Part shown: positions 9,613 through 19,021 of the stretch, piece by piece
How the letters are laid out: the number at the start of each line of letters is the position of its first letter
Position numbering within the stretch: the first letter of the stretch is position 1
Assembly: GCF_019669925.1 (NCBI RefSeq)
Contig: NZ_AP019779.1
Coordinates: forward strand, 620,001-684,000
Direction: 5' to 3'
DNA length: 64,000 nucleotides
Origin: Methanobrevibacter arboriphilus
GTDB lineage: Archaea > Methanobacteriota > Methanobacteria > Methanobacteriales > Methanobacteriaceae
The notes under the pieces: model-generated
What the model was told of the DNA's origin: nothing
Seen by the model: only the letters and a program-made list of their open reading frames with translations
Database searches by the model: none
Translations under genes and position numbers: made by a program

Positions 9613-10296
9613 TTATTCTAACATAGTTTGAATATGAGTTACATTACCTCTTTCTGAAAATCCAACTATAACTCTTGATTCATCAATTTTAGCTACTGAA
9701 AACTCATCTCTTTCCTTATATTTATAGCCTCTAAGTTTAGTATAAGCTTCAAATGCAAGTCTTGGTTTAACATCAAATTCCTTTTGAAACTTATTATAAA
9801 CATTTATAAATCTTTCAATTGAGTTGTCTTTTTGAATTTTATCAGATTTAATAGTTACAAAGATTGTAACTTCTCCTAGATCAACTGCATAATAAGCATC
9901 ATCATCCATAATGCCTGAAACAGTCATAGCTATCAAATGAGATTCAAGTAAATCAGCATCAAATACATCGGTAGTGAACTGACCAATACTATATTTTTCA
10001 CCAATTTTTTTAACATCAAAAGACTCTTTGATTAAATTTTCAGGGAAGTTTACCTCTTCATTATCCCATGCCCAATGCCACTTATTATTTTCGTTGGATA
10101 AGGTCCCAATTATCTGTACTGGAAATTCTAAATCATCTCCAAAAGATATAACTCCATCATCAATATTTAAATTCCCAATAGTATCTCCAATAATTTCACC
10201 AAAGCATTCTTGCTTATCTAAAGCTATTGCCCCATATTTTGTGAATATTGTTTGGAATGAATCTGAATCCTCTATTTTTATTGCCTTTTCTTTCAT
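9613..10296 (-). CDS. DUF6882-like protein
   Basis: 227 residues. The KWHWAWDNEEVNFPENLI stretch, followed by VKKIGEKYSIGQFTTDVFD and a DDAYYAVDLGEV segment, fits DUF6882, an uncharacterised family often found beside polymorphic-toxin immunity genes. No membrane span or catalytic motif is evident. Its own promoter region is likely in the 100 bp upstream. It belongs to the same leftward accessory cluster; sequence gives no direct clue to a partner. Confidence 0.7.
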   Translation of the reverse strand: MKEKAIKIEDSDSFQTIFTKYGAIALDKQECFGEIIGDTIGNLNIDDGVISFGDDLEFPVQIIGTLSNENNKWHWAWDNEEVNFPENLIKESFDVKKIGEKYSIGQFTTDVFDADLLESHLIAMTVSGIMDDDAYYAVDLGEVTIFVTIKSDKIQKDNSIERFINVYNKFQKEFDVKPRLAFEAYTKLRGYKYKERDEFSVAKIDESRVIVGFSERGNVTHIQTMLE

Positions 10297-10399
10297 AGTT
10301 TATATTGATATACATTAGTATATATAATTTAATGTTTAATGTTGATTAAATAGAATATAAATAATTAAAAATTGTTAGTTAAAAAATTAATTTCTGGAA

Positions 10400-10819
10400 T
10401 TAATTTCTAGAATTATTATTTGCAAAATATATCATAGCTTTAGACATAAACTGGGCCAATCCTTTATGATAATTATCAAAAAACACTATAAAGTCTTCAT
10501 GTTCACAGTAAAGATTTGCTAACTCAATATATGATTCTTTATTTGTTGGATTCAAAGTCCCAACTAATTTAAAATGCTTAAATATTAATTTTTGAACTTT
10601 TTTTGAATTATATTCATTTTTATCCATAGAGTTGGCTATATCTTGAATTAGGTTGTTTAAGTTAGATTGATAATTTTCCCATTCAGCAGGGCTCATCTTT
10701 TTAAGCTTTTTATCAGCCTTTTTAAATGAACGCTTACCATATCTATTGATCGTATCTTTTTTATACCTATTTTTATTATTTTCACTCATTCCATCAAAAA
10801 GATCTTTATCAGAAACCAT
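10400..10819 (-). CDS. TipAS-like antibiotic-recognition domain protein
   Basis: 139 residues, all helical. The order of motifs matches the C-terminal drug-binding domain of TipAL regulators: RYGKRSFKKADKK, MSPAEWENYQ, IQDIANSMDKNEYNSKKVQKLIFKHF, and YIELANLYCEHEDFIVFFDNY with AQFMSKAMIYF at the end. TipAS binds thiopeptides and other ligands. Here the MerR-type DNA-binding half is missing, so the protein may sequester a ligand or serve another helical-fold role. The ATG follows AGAGGGGT. Confidence 0.75.
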   Translation of the reverse strand: MVSDKDLFDGMSENNKNRYKKDTINRYGKRSFKKADKKLKKMSPAEWENYQSNLNNLIQDIANSMDKNEYNSKKVQKLIFKHFKLVGTLNPTNKESYIELANLYCEHEDFIVFFDNYHKGLAQFMSKAMIYFANNNSRN

Positions 10820-11256
10820 TAAAACCCCTCTTAAACTCTAAAAAACAAAGAAATTTAGATAAAAATTTAAATAAAAAGCTTAAATAACAAACTTAAAAAC
10901 ATGAATATTACTAAGTTTATTATTACCACTGTTATTTTAAGTATTACTATTGATATTACTATAAATATTACTATTAATATTATTATTAATATTATTATTG
11001 ATATTATTATTATAAAATAAATTATTAAATTAGTTATAAACTAATATAATATTAAATATAATATTAATATAATAAATATAATCTAGTTTATATATAAATT
11101 AAATTATATATAAATTAATTTATATCTTATATAGAATCAGTTTATAAAATTAGGTTCTAAAATTAACTTATAAAATTAATTTATAAAATTAATTAAAATA
11201 GTATAATTTAATTAAAATAGTTAATAAACTTTAAATTTTAAGGATGGGGTGAATTT
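10820..11256. other. AT-rich intergenic region
   Basis: Divergent promoter space made largely of short TATTAATATTA and TTATAAAATTAA repeats. No gene or stable hairpin is evident. A TTTATA-type box could serve the flavoprotein gene. Confidence 0.45.
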
Positions 11257-11805
11257 ATGAAAATTATGGCATTTTCAGGAAGTCCAAATAAGGAAGGTAG
11301 TACAAATACAATAATTAAAAAAATACTAAACACAGCAGATGAAAATAATCACGAAACTGCATTAGTATCTTTAAACAGTTTAAATATAAATCCTTGTCAA
11401 GCTTGTGGATATTGCAAAGAAAATGAATCATGTGATTTAGATGATGATATAAATAAAATTCATAAAGAAATGGAGGATGCAGATTATATTATTGTTGGAT
11501 CTCCAATTTATTTTGGTGAAGTTACAGCACAAACTAAACTATTCACAGATAGATTTTATAGTATATATAATAATGAAAATAGAAATGTTGATGGGAAAAA
11601 AGTTATTTTAATATACACTCAAGGAAATCCTGATACTAAAGTTTATGAAGAATATATAAAAAATCAAAAAGCATTTTTATACGATTTTATGAATTTTAAT
11701 GTTGTAAATACATTAATAGCTGCAGGAATTCATTCAAAAGAAGATTTAAACCAGAAAAATGAAGTACTTAAAGAAGCTGGAAACATTGCAATGAGAATTG
11801 CTTAA
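11257..11805 (+). CDS. flavodoxin-fold NAD(P)H-dependent reductase / iron-sulfur flavoprotein
   Basis: 182 residues. The N-terminal FSGSPNKEGSTNTI loop binds the FMN phosphate. NPCQACGYCKENESC (about 46-60) is the compact cysteine motif of archaeal iron-sulfur flavoproteins, and VGSPIYFGEVTAQTKLFTDR is the second FMN loop. Such enzymes move electrons from ferredoxin or NAD(P)H to quinones, O2 or H2O2. GGATGGGGTG just before the ATG is a strong ribosome site. It stands alone; physiological partner unknown. Confidence 0.9.
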   Translation: MKIMAFSGSPNKEGSTNTIIKKILNTADENNHETALVSLNSLNINPCQACGYCKENESCDLDDDINKIHKEMEDADYIIVGSPIYFGEVTAQTKLFTDRFYSIYNNENRNVDGKKVILIYTQGNPDTKVYEEYIKNQKAFLYDFMNFNVVNTLIAAGIHSKEDLNQKNEVLKEAGNIAMRIA

Positions 11806-11883
11806 AATTAAAATAAAGATTACTTAAAATTAAAATTAAATTGCTTAAAAAGCAAATAAGAACTAATAATACATGAGAATTTT

Positions 11884-13509
11884 TTAAATATATGATTTTA
11901 AATCATAAATTGCAGGTCCATGGATCACTTTTCCATTAAAACTAAATCTTGACCCAAATTTAGGACATTCCCATGATTTTTCAGCTGTATTCCAGACAAG
12001 AGTACAACCACTATGAGTAGATCTTGATTCAACCCCATAAAAATTAGAATCAATGTCTTTATAAATTGCTACTGAATGATTTCCAATATTAACAATTTTT
12101 GCTTCTTCAAAATCTAATTCTAACAAATACTTAGATAAACACTGAGATTCCTCATCATTTAACTCATAAGTATCAGAATTTTCAATTTTAGATCCTCTAT
12201 CCAACCTATTTAAACATTCCTCAATATCTTTATGGCCTTCTTTATCCTTAAATCTTTGAGGATCAAAAATATTAATATAATCATCTATTCTTAAATTTTC
12301 TTTTCCTTCATTAAGTTTTATTCTCTTTTTACCAAGTTTATTTAATATTAATTGAGAAATAACATTAGCTGATATAGTTCCAGTAGTCATTCCCCAACTT
12401 CCAAATCCTGTAGCTATATAAACACCATTATGTGAAGTTTCACCAATTATAGGAACCTCATCTACAGCTCTATTGTCTTGGTTAGACCAAAAATATTCAA
12501 TATCGGTTGTATCGAAAATTTCTTCAATATAATTACTTAAGTTTTTATAACACTCCCAAGTATCTTCAACCTCACCAATATCATGATGTTCACCACCAAC
12601 AATAACCATTTCTCCCTTATCAGTATTAGTTGATCTATAAGAATGAAATGGGTTAATATCTACAAACATACCAGAATCTTTATTTTTATTAGTATAAACT
12701 CCCATTATATATGACTTATTTTGATGCATAAAATTACAGACAGAATCTGGATCATATATAGGAGAATTAGTAGCTACAACTACAAAATTAGCTAAAATAT
12801 TTCCATTTTCAGTATGAATCAATTTTAAATCATTATAATTACCATTAGAAATCTTTTTCAAATCAGAATCATAGAATAAATCCTTTGGAGCATCTTCAAT
12901 ACTAAAAACTCGTGTTTTCTCAAAAACAAAAGAACCATTACCATCAATAGAATCAGCTAAAAAATTTAAGTATTTTTTTGGATGAAATTCACCTTGATTA
13001 TCATGTAATATCCCCAATCCTTTATGAGGGTATGGTAACTCATCAGTAAGTTTTGCATGAACTCCAAGCTCTTCTAATGAATCATACTCATCTTTAATTA
13101 AATGAAAAGAATTTTCATCAGAAGAATATAAACACAAAGGAGAAACTCTATAATCACAATCAATATTAAATTCATTGACAATATTACTAATAGTATTAAA
13201 AGCATCAAAATTTGCCATATAAAATTTTAAAGCAAAGTCTTTTCCAAATTTAGATAAAAGATTACTATAAATTAAACCAGATGTAATAGTGATTTTAGCT
13301 GTTGTTCCAGCAGTAACATCACCAACAATACGATTAGATTCAATTAAAGCAACATTGAATCCTTATTTTTTAAGAATAAACCCTGTTGTTATTCCAGCTA
13401 TTCCACCACCAATAATAGCAACATCAACTTTTACCTCTTCTTTAAGAGAAGAATAGTTTTTCATTTCTGTACTGTCTAACCAGTAAGAGATGTGTTTTCC
13501 ATTAAACAA
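11884..13509 (-). pseudogene. FAD-dependent oxidoreductase with C-terminal Rieske-like domain, broken by an in-frame stop
   Basis: Reading upstream of the ATG at 13218 in the same frame gives the missing FAD-binding half: a GGGIAGIT dinucleotide loop, then LKK, a TAA at 13363-13365, then GFNVALIESNRIVGDVTAGTTAKIT. A likely TTG start lies at 13507-13509 behind GGAAATGG. The family is the DAO-fold, YhfW-like oxidoreductases. The C-terminal Rieske region is also damaged: the usual CTH and CPxH cluster ligands read STH and CPKF. The remainder (444 residues) lacks the nucleotide loop. I infer a decaying gene; stop readthrough is possible but less likely. Confidence 0.8.
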
Positions 13510-13556
13510 AATACCATTTCCTTCTTATTTTTATTTAAAACATATATTTTAAATAC

Positions 13557-14792
13557 CTAAAAAGATAATTCAGAAATCCTTTTCATTGCTTTTTTAGTGT
13601 TTTCTAAAGAATTAAATGCAGTAAGCCTTAAATAACCTTCTCCACTAGAACCAAAACCAGCACCAGGAGTTCCAACCACATTTGCTTCATTAAGAAGAAG
13701 ATCAAAAAAGTCCCAAGAATCCATATCATTAGGAGTTTTAACCCAAATATAAGGAGAATTTACACCACCATAAACACTTAAACCTATATTAGCTAAGCTT
13801 TCTCGAATTATTTTTGAATTGTTCATATAATACTCAATATTATCCATTATTTCTTTTTTTCCTTCTTCTGTGAAAGTAGCTTCAGCAGCTTTTTGAACAG
13901 GATAAGAAACACCATTAAATTTTGTAGTTTGTCTCCTATTCCAAAGTTCATTAACAGATTGTAAGTTACCATAGCTATCTACAGCTTTAAGCTCTTTTGG
14001 AACAATAGTATATGCACATCTAGTTCCAGTGAAACCTGCAGTTTTTGAAAAACTTCTAAATTCAATAGCTACCTCTTTAGCTCCATCTATTTCATAAATA
14101 CTATGAGGAACATCATCTTCAGTTATAAATTTCTCATAAGCTGCATCAAATAATATTATAGATTCATTTTCTTTTGCATATTCTACAAATTTAGCTAATT
14201 GTTCTTTATTAAGTGTAGTCCCAGTAGGATTATTTGGGAAGCAGAGATAAATTATATCTACCTTTTCTTTAGGTAATTCTGGTACAAAATCATTTTCTTG
14301 AATACAAGGCAAATAAACTAATCCTTCATACATACCATTATCCTTAATATGACCAGTTCGACCAGCCATTACATTGGTATCTACATAAACTGGATAAACA
14401 GGATCAGTTACAGCAATTTTATTATTTAAATCGAATATTTCTTGAATATTACCAGTATCACACTTTGATCCATCACTAATAAAGACTTCATCTAACTCTA
14501 AATTAACGCCTAATGGCTCAAAATCATTTTTTATAATTGTTTCAATTAAAAAAGGATAACCTTGCTCAGGGCCATAACCCATAAATGTTTTTTCATCACC
14601 CATCTCAACAACAGCTTTTTTAAAAGCATTTAAAACAGCTGGTGTTAAAGGTTTTGTTACATCTCCAATTCCCATACGAATTATATCAACTTCGGGGTTA
14701 TTTTTCTGAAATTCATCAATTCTTCTTGCAATTTCAATGAATAAATAGCTATTTTGTAATAAAAGATAATTTTCATTAATTTTTACGCTCAT
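13557..14792 (-). CDS. dapL: LL-diaminopimelate aminotransferase
   Basis: 411 residues, full length. A fold-type I PLP enzyme that turns tetrahydrodipicolinate directly into LL-diaminopimelate for lysine synthesis, the route used in Methanobacteriales. Visible signatures: [11 protein letters not shown] at the N-terminus, [43 protein letters not shown] and the PLP lysine in [14 protein letters not shown] (about residue 270). A GTGG ribosome site lies 9 bp before ATG 14792. It follows the broken oxidoreductase gene at its 3' side by 47 bp, but no shared operon is implied. Confidence 0.96.
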   Translation of the reverse strand: MSVKINENYLLLQNSYLFIEIARRIDEFQKNNPEVDIIRMGIGDVTKPLTPAVLNAFKKAVVEMGDEKTFMGYGPEQGYPFLIETIIKNDFEPLGVNLELDEVFISDGSKCDTGNIQEIFDLNNKIAVTDPVYPVYVDTNVMAGRTGHIKDNGMYEGLVYLPCIQENDFVPELPKEKVDIIYLCFPNNPTGTTLNKEQLAKFVEYAKENESIILFDAAYEKFITEDDVPHSIYEIDGAKEVAIEFRSFSKTAGFTGTRCAYTIVPKELKAVDSYGNLQSVNELWNRRQTTKFNGVSYPVQKAAEATFTEEGKKEIMDNIEYYMNNSKIIRESLANIGLSVYGGVNSPYIWVKTPNDMDSWDFFDLLLNEANVVGTPGAGFGSSGEGYLRLTAFNSLENTKKAMKRISELSF

Positions 14793-15496
14793 AAATTGTC
14801 CACCATTATAAAATATAATTGATTAAATATTTTACTAATAAAGACCTGCTAATAAATATATTCAAATAAAGATCTGCTAATAAAGATCTATGAATAAAGA
14901 CCTACTAAAGACCTAAAAATAAAGGCCTGCTAATAGAGATCTAAAATAAAGACCTATTTTGTAAATAAAATCAAATGATTACTTATAATATTTATTTAAA
15001 AAATTATAATCATTATTTAAAGAATATTACTAATAAATAAAGAGTATTATTAATAAATAAAGATGTATTATAATATAGAGAATAATATTATAACAAATAG
15101 AGAATAATAACTATTTATAAAAAGTATTTAATAAATTTTTTTATAAAAAATCTAAAAAGACAATTTTAATAAAAAATAATAGTATTAAAAAATTTAGTAT
15201 TAATCAAAAACACTTTTATTAATTTTTAAATAAACCAAAAATATAAGGAAAGTAACAACTATAAATAAAAATTAACTGAAAAAAATTAAAAAATAAAGAT
15301 TAAAATAAGAATAATAAAAATATATAATAAAAATATAGTTAAGATAAGAATTAAATATATTAAGTATCTATATTAAGTATCATTATAAATAAATATATAA
15401 AATTAAGTATATTAAATTAATAAATATTGAAAAAAGTTATATTTTTAATTTAGTTTATATTCATTTTAATTGTATATTTGTATAAAAAATTTTATA
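14793..15496. repeat. long intergenic region with TAAAGAYCTGCTAA-type repeats
   Basis: Between about 14836 and 14960 a degenerate unit TAAAGACCTGCTAATAAA recurs about six times at irregular 15-30 bp spacing. The rest is plain AT-rich sequence between divergent genes. It is not regular enough for a CRISPR array. Confidence 0.5.
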
Positions 15497-16489
15497 ATGA
15501 AACATAAAAAATCTAAATCGATGATGAACATGAATCCAATAACATTCCCAATAATTACTACAATAATTGTAATTGGAGCAATAGCTATTATATTAGTTAA
15601 ACTACTGTATAAAGATAAAAAAACTTCAGATTTATCAGATGATCTACCACCAATTGTAAATAAACATTGGAAAGATCCATTCACAGAAAATAATCTTGAA
15701 GAAGAAGAAGAATCGAATGAATATAGTTTTGTGAGTAAGTCTTGGGAAGAACCAATGCAAGAAAAAAAAGAATTGAAAAATGGAGTAGCAAGTAAAATAT
15801 TTCAAGAACCTATGCATATAAAACATCAAGATATTATAAGTAATGATTATTATCAAAACCATGAACAAGATATAGAAAGTTCTTTAAATCAGAATATTGA
15901 TTTAGAAGAAGAAAGTTTATATAATTTAAATACTCCTGAAAACTTAAACACTGAAACAAATGAAATTGAAAATAATGAAAATATTGATCTAGAAGAAAAT
16001 GAGGATGGAAGCTTTAGGATGATTAAAAAAGAACCAGATTTAGTAAATTATGATACTATAACTCCACATAAAACCCCTGAAGAACATCCTGTCAAAAATG
16101 ATTTAAATATTGATAATCAATACAATAATGATTATATAGATTATAATAATTATAATGATGAGAAGTATAAGAATTATAGTGACTATAATGATGAAAAAGA
16201 ATATGAAAAAGAATATGAAAAGTATAATAATCATAATAACTTAAAATACTCAGATTCTCATAATGATGATGAAAAATCTTCATATACTGAAGGGTTGTTT
16301 GATATGGGTGAAAAAATACTTATTGGTGGAAACTATTATGATATAAAAGTTGGAGATGAAATAATATTCAATTATAATGGTGAAAGCTATTCCAGTAAAA
16401 TATTAGAAATAAAACACGAAAATATAAGAGTGAAATATAGGGCACAGGAAAAATGGATAAGTTTTTCTGATGTTAAAAAAATATTCTAG
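15497..16489 (+). CDS. membrane-anchored acidic protein with C-terminal SH3-like domain
   Basis: 330 residues from ATG 15497; an in-frame TTG at 15470 is less likely. A single transmembrane helix (ITFPIITTIIVIGAIAIILV, about residues 13-32) is followed by a long Glu/Asn/Asp/Tyr-rich linker with four short repeats of the form W-x-P/EPM (HWKDPF, SWEEPM, FQEPMH). The last 60 residues (YYDIKVGDEIIFNYNGE ... KWISFSDVKKIF) look like a small beta-barrel, SH3- or Tudor-like. No ribosome site is evident, suggesting a leaderless transcript. Function unknown. Confidence 0.75.
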   Translation: MKHKKSKSMMNMNPITFPIITTIIVIGAIAIILVKLLYKDKKTSDLSDDLPPIVNKHWKDPFTENNLEEEEESNEYSFVSKSWEEPMQEKKELKNGVASKIFQEPMHIKHQDIISNDYYQNHEQDIESSLNQNIDLEEESLYNLNTPENLNTETNEIENNENIDLEENEDGSFRMIKKEPDLVNYDTITPHKTPEEHPVKNDLNIDNQYNNDYIDYNNYNDEKYKNYSDYNDEKEYEKEYEKYNNHNNLKYSDSHNDDEKSSYTEGLFDMGEKILIGGNYYDIKVGDEIIFNYNGESYSSKILEIKHENIRVKYRAQEKWISFSDVKKIF

Positions 16490-16820
16490 AATTATTAAGT
16501 ATAATTTTAGAATTATTATAATTTTTAGAATTATTAATAAATTACTTTATTAATTATAATTTAATTTATTCTATAAATTAACTTATTTTTTGCTAATGAA
16601 TCAATGAACCTATAGTTTAAATTCTTTTATTAACTATATAAATTAATATTATACCATATTTTAATATTTACATAGCTATAACTCATGAGTTACTATATTA
16701 AAATAAATAAAATAGTTATGATAAATAGAATAATAGACAGATTTTATTTATAATATCCAAAATAATTAAATAAAATCATGTACATATATAATAGTAACTT
16801 AATACTGGGGGTGATGAGTT
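16490..16820. other. intergenic, nothing seen
   Basis: AT-rich spacer. A TATA-like ATATATAATAG near 16783 probably serves the downstream KTSC gene. Confidence 0.45.
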
Positions 16821-17030
16821 ATGGATAGAGTTCCCGTTAATTCAAAAGATCTTGCTTCGGTAGGATATGACCCTATAACACAAACATTAGAAGTCGAACT
16901 TCTAAATAAAAAGATTTATCACTTCTATGGGGTTTCTAATTCAGACCATGAAGATTTATTATCCGCTGATTCACATGGAACATATTTCAGCAAATATATT
17001 AAGGAAAAATATCCATACAAAAAACTTTAA
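16821..17030 (+). CDS. KTSC-domain protein
   Basis: 69 residues, a whole KTSC domain: VNSKDLASVGYDPITQTLEV at the start, YHFYGVSNSDHEDLL in the middle and GTYFSKYIKEKYPYKKL at the end. The domain also occurs fused to lysyl-tRNA synthetases and phage proteins; its role is not settled. A very strong GGGGGTGATGAG ribosome site precedes the ATG. In the uninterrupted chromosome it would be the convergent neighbour of gltX. Confidence 0.85.
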   Translation: MDRVPVNSKDLASVGYDPITQTLEVELLNKKIYHFYGVSNSDHEDLLSADSHGTYFSKYIKEKYPYKKL

Positions 17031-17469
17031 AAAATTGAAAGAATAACATATTTTTCTATTAATTAATAATTCATTTTTCTATTAATTCTATTTTCAAAAA
17101 TTTTTCATTTTTATATTTTAAATTTATATTTAGACTAATTTTTAGATTTATTATTAAATTAAATATTAAATTAAATTTTAAATAATACTAATATAGATAA
17201 TATTAATAATAATATAAAATAATACTAATATCTAAAAAAAAATAAAAATAAACATTAATATAATAAAAAAAATACTAAATAAATGATTTATGAGCAAAAT
17301 AAGTAGATTTTTCATCACCTTTAGAAAAAAATACAAATAAAAATATGTTAAAACACCCTAATAAAATTTACTATATAAAATTAAACAAAATAATATTTTT
17401 TAATAAGTATATTGAACTACATTATTAAACATTACTTTTCAGTAGCCATCAATATTATTATATTATAAC
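17031..17469. other. AT-rich spacer holding the left attachment site
   Basis: Contains the 15-bp attL core at 17288-17302. About 17433-17446 a segment equals CTGAAAAGTAAT (minus strand), a short piece of the leader shared by the 49.3 and 60.1 kb repeats. No gene is seen. Confidence 0.5.
17288..17302 (+). other. attL core (15 bp)
   Basis: TTATGAGCAAAATAA, identical to 63186-63200 inside the last codons of gltX. Read leftward from here, the sequence continues the gltX frame for a few more codons (SFI then stop), as expected for the displaced original 3' end. Confidence 0.65.
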
Positions 17470-17625
17470 CTATCTCTCTTTTTCAGGTTTCTTTTTAGAT
17501 TTTCTTCTTTTAATAATGCGCCTTATCTTCAATTTATAAGAAAATGCCTTAATAGGTATCTTTAATTTCTTATAAACTATTAAAAGAAAAACTTTCAACT
17601 TATTAAAAATAGTCCAAATTATCAT
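17470..17625 (-). CDS. small basic membrane-associated protein
   Basis: 51 residues from ATG 17625, which sits behind TTGGGG. A longer frame reaches 17739, but that extension is largely a copy of the 3' end of the LEA-like gene at 18470, so I prefer the short start. The peptide has a short hydrophobic N-terminus (IIWTIFNKLKVFLLIVY) and a strongly basic tail (RRIIKRRKSKKKPEKER). Function unknown. It lies next to attL with two other accessory genes and may be lysogenic cargo. Confidence 0.45.
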   Translation of the reverse strand: MIIWTIFNKLKVFLLIVYKKLKIPIKAFSYKLKIRRIIKRRKSKKKPEKER

Positions 17626-17674
17626 ATTAAACCCCAAAAAAACATTATAAATATAATAGTAATAAAAACTAAAA

Positions 17675-17742
17675 AATTTAAAAAAGAAAATAATGTATTT
17701 ATAATTCTTAAAATTTCTTATCAGCTTCTTTGGTACCATACT
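17675..17742 (-). repeat. duplicated 3' end of the LEA-like gene
   Basis: About 70 bp matching 18437-18505 with one indel and roughly eight mismatches, same orientation. It spans the end of the LEA-like coding sequence plus the bases after it. A scar of duplication or recombination. Confidence 0.7.
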
Positions 17743-17748
17743 CCTAAT

Positions 17749-17832
17749 TTATTCACCCTTACTTACCAATAACCTTAAAATCAATATTATTGCAATTAAT
17801 AACATAATTATCCCTAAAATTTTTAATATCAT
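17749..17832 (-). CDS. 27-residue hydrophobic peptide
   Basis: ATG at 17832 behind AAAGGTGATTTAAAA. The peptide is MILKILGIIMLLIAIILILR plus a short LLVSKGE tail, that is, one membrane helix with basic residues at each end. It resembles type I toxins or small holin-like peptides, but nothing proves that. It precedes 17470-17625 in the same direction. Confidence 0.45.
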   Translation of the reverse strand: MILKILGIIMLLIAIILILRLLVSKGE

Positions 17833-18067
17833 TTTTAAATCACCTTTTTTTGATAAATTTCACATATAATATTACAAAGGTTTTCCCAATAATACTGATT
17901 CAATTCATAATAATTACATTAAACAACAATAATTAGAAAATTTGTTATGATTATAATTGTTTATTAATTTTTCTTTTTCAATTTAAAATAAACCTATATT
18001 AATATATTTTGTTACTATAATATAATAGAAATCTAAAAAATAAATAAACTTGAAACTAATACTTTTC

Positions 18068-18100
18068 CAACTGCAAAACTAAACATTACAAATGAAAAAA
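18068..18100 (+). repeat. 33-bp direct repeat, copy 1
   Basis: CAACTGCAAAACTAAACATT and following bases match 19383-19415 with two mismatches. The copies bracket the LEA-like and PRC-barrel genes. Confidence 0.75.
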
Positions 18101-18117
18101 GATAATTAATATAAATA

Positions 18118-18273
18118 ATGTTTAAAATTAGAGTAAAGCCAAGATTCAGAGGCGGAAACACTATTTCTCCTGTTTTCACCCTAACTTTGGGGTTCCAGTT
18201 GCGTTATAAAAACATCAATATTTTGAAAGAAAAAAAATGTGAGATTGATGATTTGCGAATGTTTAACGCATAA
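18118..18273 (+). CDS. possible 51-residue ORF or structured RNA
   Basis: An ATG frame (FKIRVKPRFRGGNTISPVFT...) in a stretch clearly richer in G and C than anything around it. There is no ribosome site. The same DNA can form short hairpins (GGAAACA with TGTTTTC; ACCC with GGGT; TTGCG with CGCAT), and a CCC...GGG hairpin followed by seven T lies at 18292-18317. In such AT-rich genomes GC-rich islands are often stable RNAs, so a noncoding RNA is as likely as a peptide. Confidence 0.3.
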   Translation: MFKIRVKPRFRGGNTISPVFTLTLGFQLRYKNINILKEKKCEIDDLRMFNA

Positions 18274-18469
18274 AAAAAAATATCTTTTTTATTCCCACAC
18301 CGGGCGTCTTTTTTTGAGAAATATAAAACTTTGAAAACCTATACTATACTATGTTTTCCCTCACTAATAAAAGATATGTTATTTTTGTTTGAAAATTCCT
18401 AAAAAAAATAGCTTTATAAAATTAAATATAAAAAAAATTTAAAAAAAGAAAATAATGTATTTATAATTT

Positions 18470-18718
18470 TTAAGATTTTCTATCAGCTTCTTTAGCCTCA
18501 TACTCGGCTTTATCTTTAGCTTTTTTACCTTCATGTTCAGTTTTATTTTTTGCTTCTTCTGTTTTATCTTTAACAGTATCTGTAGCATCATCAACCTTAT
18601 CTTTTGCATCTGATGCAACATCTTCAGCTACGCTCTTAGCATCTGATGCAACATCTTTAATCTTCTCATTAGTTTCATTAACCTTTTTTTTCAATTTATC
18701 TTTTAAATCATCACTCAT
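18470..18718 (-). CDS. LEA-like / YtxH-like amphipathic helix protein
   Basis: 82 residues from ATG 18718, which follows GAGGATG at ideal distance; a TTG further up is unnecessary. The protein is nearly all Lys, Asp, Glu, Ala, with 11-residue repeats (VASDAKSVAEDVASDAKDKV, KDKTEEAKNKTE) as in group 3 late-embryogenesis-abundant and stress proteins that protect membranes or proteins on drying or freezing. No hydrophobic anchor. Between the two direct repeats with a PRC-barrel gene; probably stress cargo, inferred only. Confidence 0.7.
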   Translation of the reverse strand: MSDDLKDKLKKKVNETNEKIKDVASDAKSVAEDVASDAKDKVDDATDTVKDKTEEAKNKTEHEGKKAKDKAEYEAKEADRKS

Positions 18719-18796
18719 GTTTTCATCCTCATTCAATAATTCATTTCAATTAATATCTATATAAAAAAAAATATTTCTATTTAAAATAGAAATTAT

Positions 18797-19021
18797 TTAT
18801 TCCATATCTACCATAATATTCAGTAATATTACATCTTTTATTTTTTTTATCTCATTAAATGTAATAATTTCTTTGGCACGTGAAAATATCCCTTTATCTA
18901 ATTTAATAACAATTTCATTGATTGTTCCAGTATCTTCATTAAATTTAACAGTATCAACTTTCCCAATACTTTGCCCCTCTTTATCAATTACTTCCATATC
19001 AAGAAAATCCTTCATATCCAT
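18797..19021 (-). CDS. PRC-barrel domain protein
   Basis: 74 residues from the ATG at 19021, preceded by a CTGGGGGGTTT ribosome site; a longer frame to 19075 lacks one. The pattern (DMEVIDKEGQSIGKVDTVKFNED, INEIVIKLDKG, ITFNEIKKIKDVILL) is a single PRC-barrel, a small beta-barrel found in photosynthetic reaction centre H subunits, RimM and many archaeal one-domain proteins that may bind RNA or membranes. Common in methanogen chromosomes, so it may be captured host cargo. Confidence 0.8.
   Translation of the reverse strand: MDMKDFLDMEVIDKEGQSIGKVDTVKFNEDTGTINEIVIKLDKGIFSRAKEIITFNEIKKIKDVILLNIMVDME

Larger units (their letters stand above)
17833..18469. other. accessory spacer with a GC-richer island
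   Basis: Includes the repeat at 18068-18100 and the conspicuous GC-richer stretch 18118-18315, listed separately. The remainder is AT-rich without a gene. Confidence 0.45.

Noticed and set aside
14836-14960. CRISPR-like array upstream of dapL
   Set aside because: Units are irregular in length and sequence, with no unique spacers and no cas genes.
16092-16283. His/Tyr-rich minus-strand frame
   Set aside because: Mirror of the Asn/Asp/Tyr-rich linker of the membrane-anchored protein.
17626-17739. N-terminal extension of the small basic protein
   Set aside because: Consists mostly of the copied 3' end of the LEA-like gene, and a better ribosome site exists before ATG 17625.
18121-18200. tRNA gene in the GC-richer island
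   Set aside because: No T-loop consensus, anticodon arm or acceptor pairing could be built on either strand.
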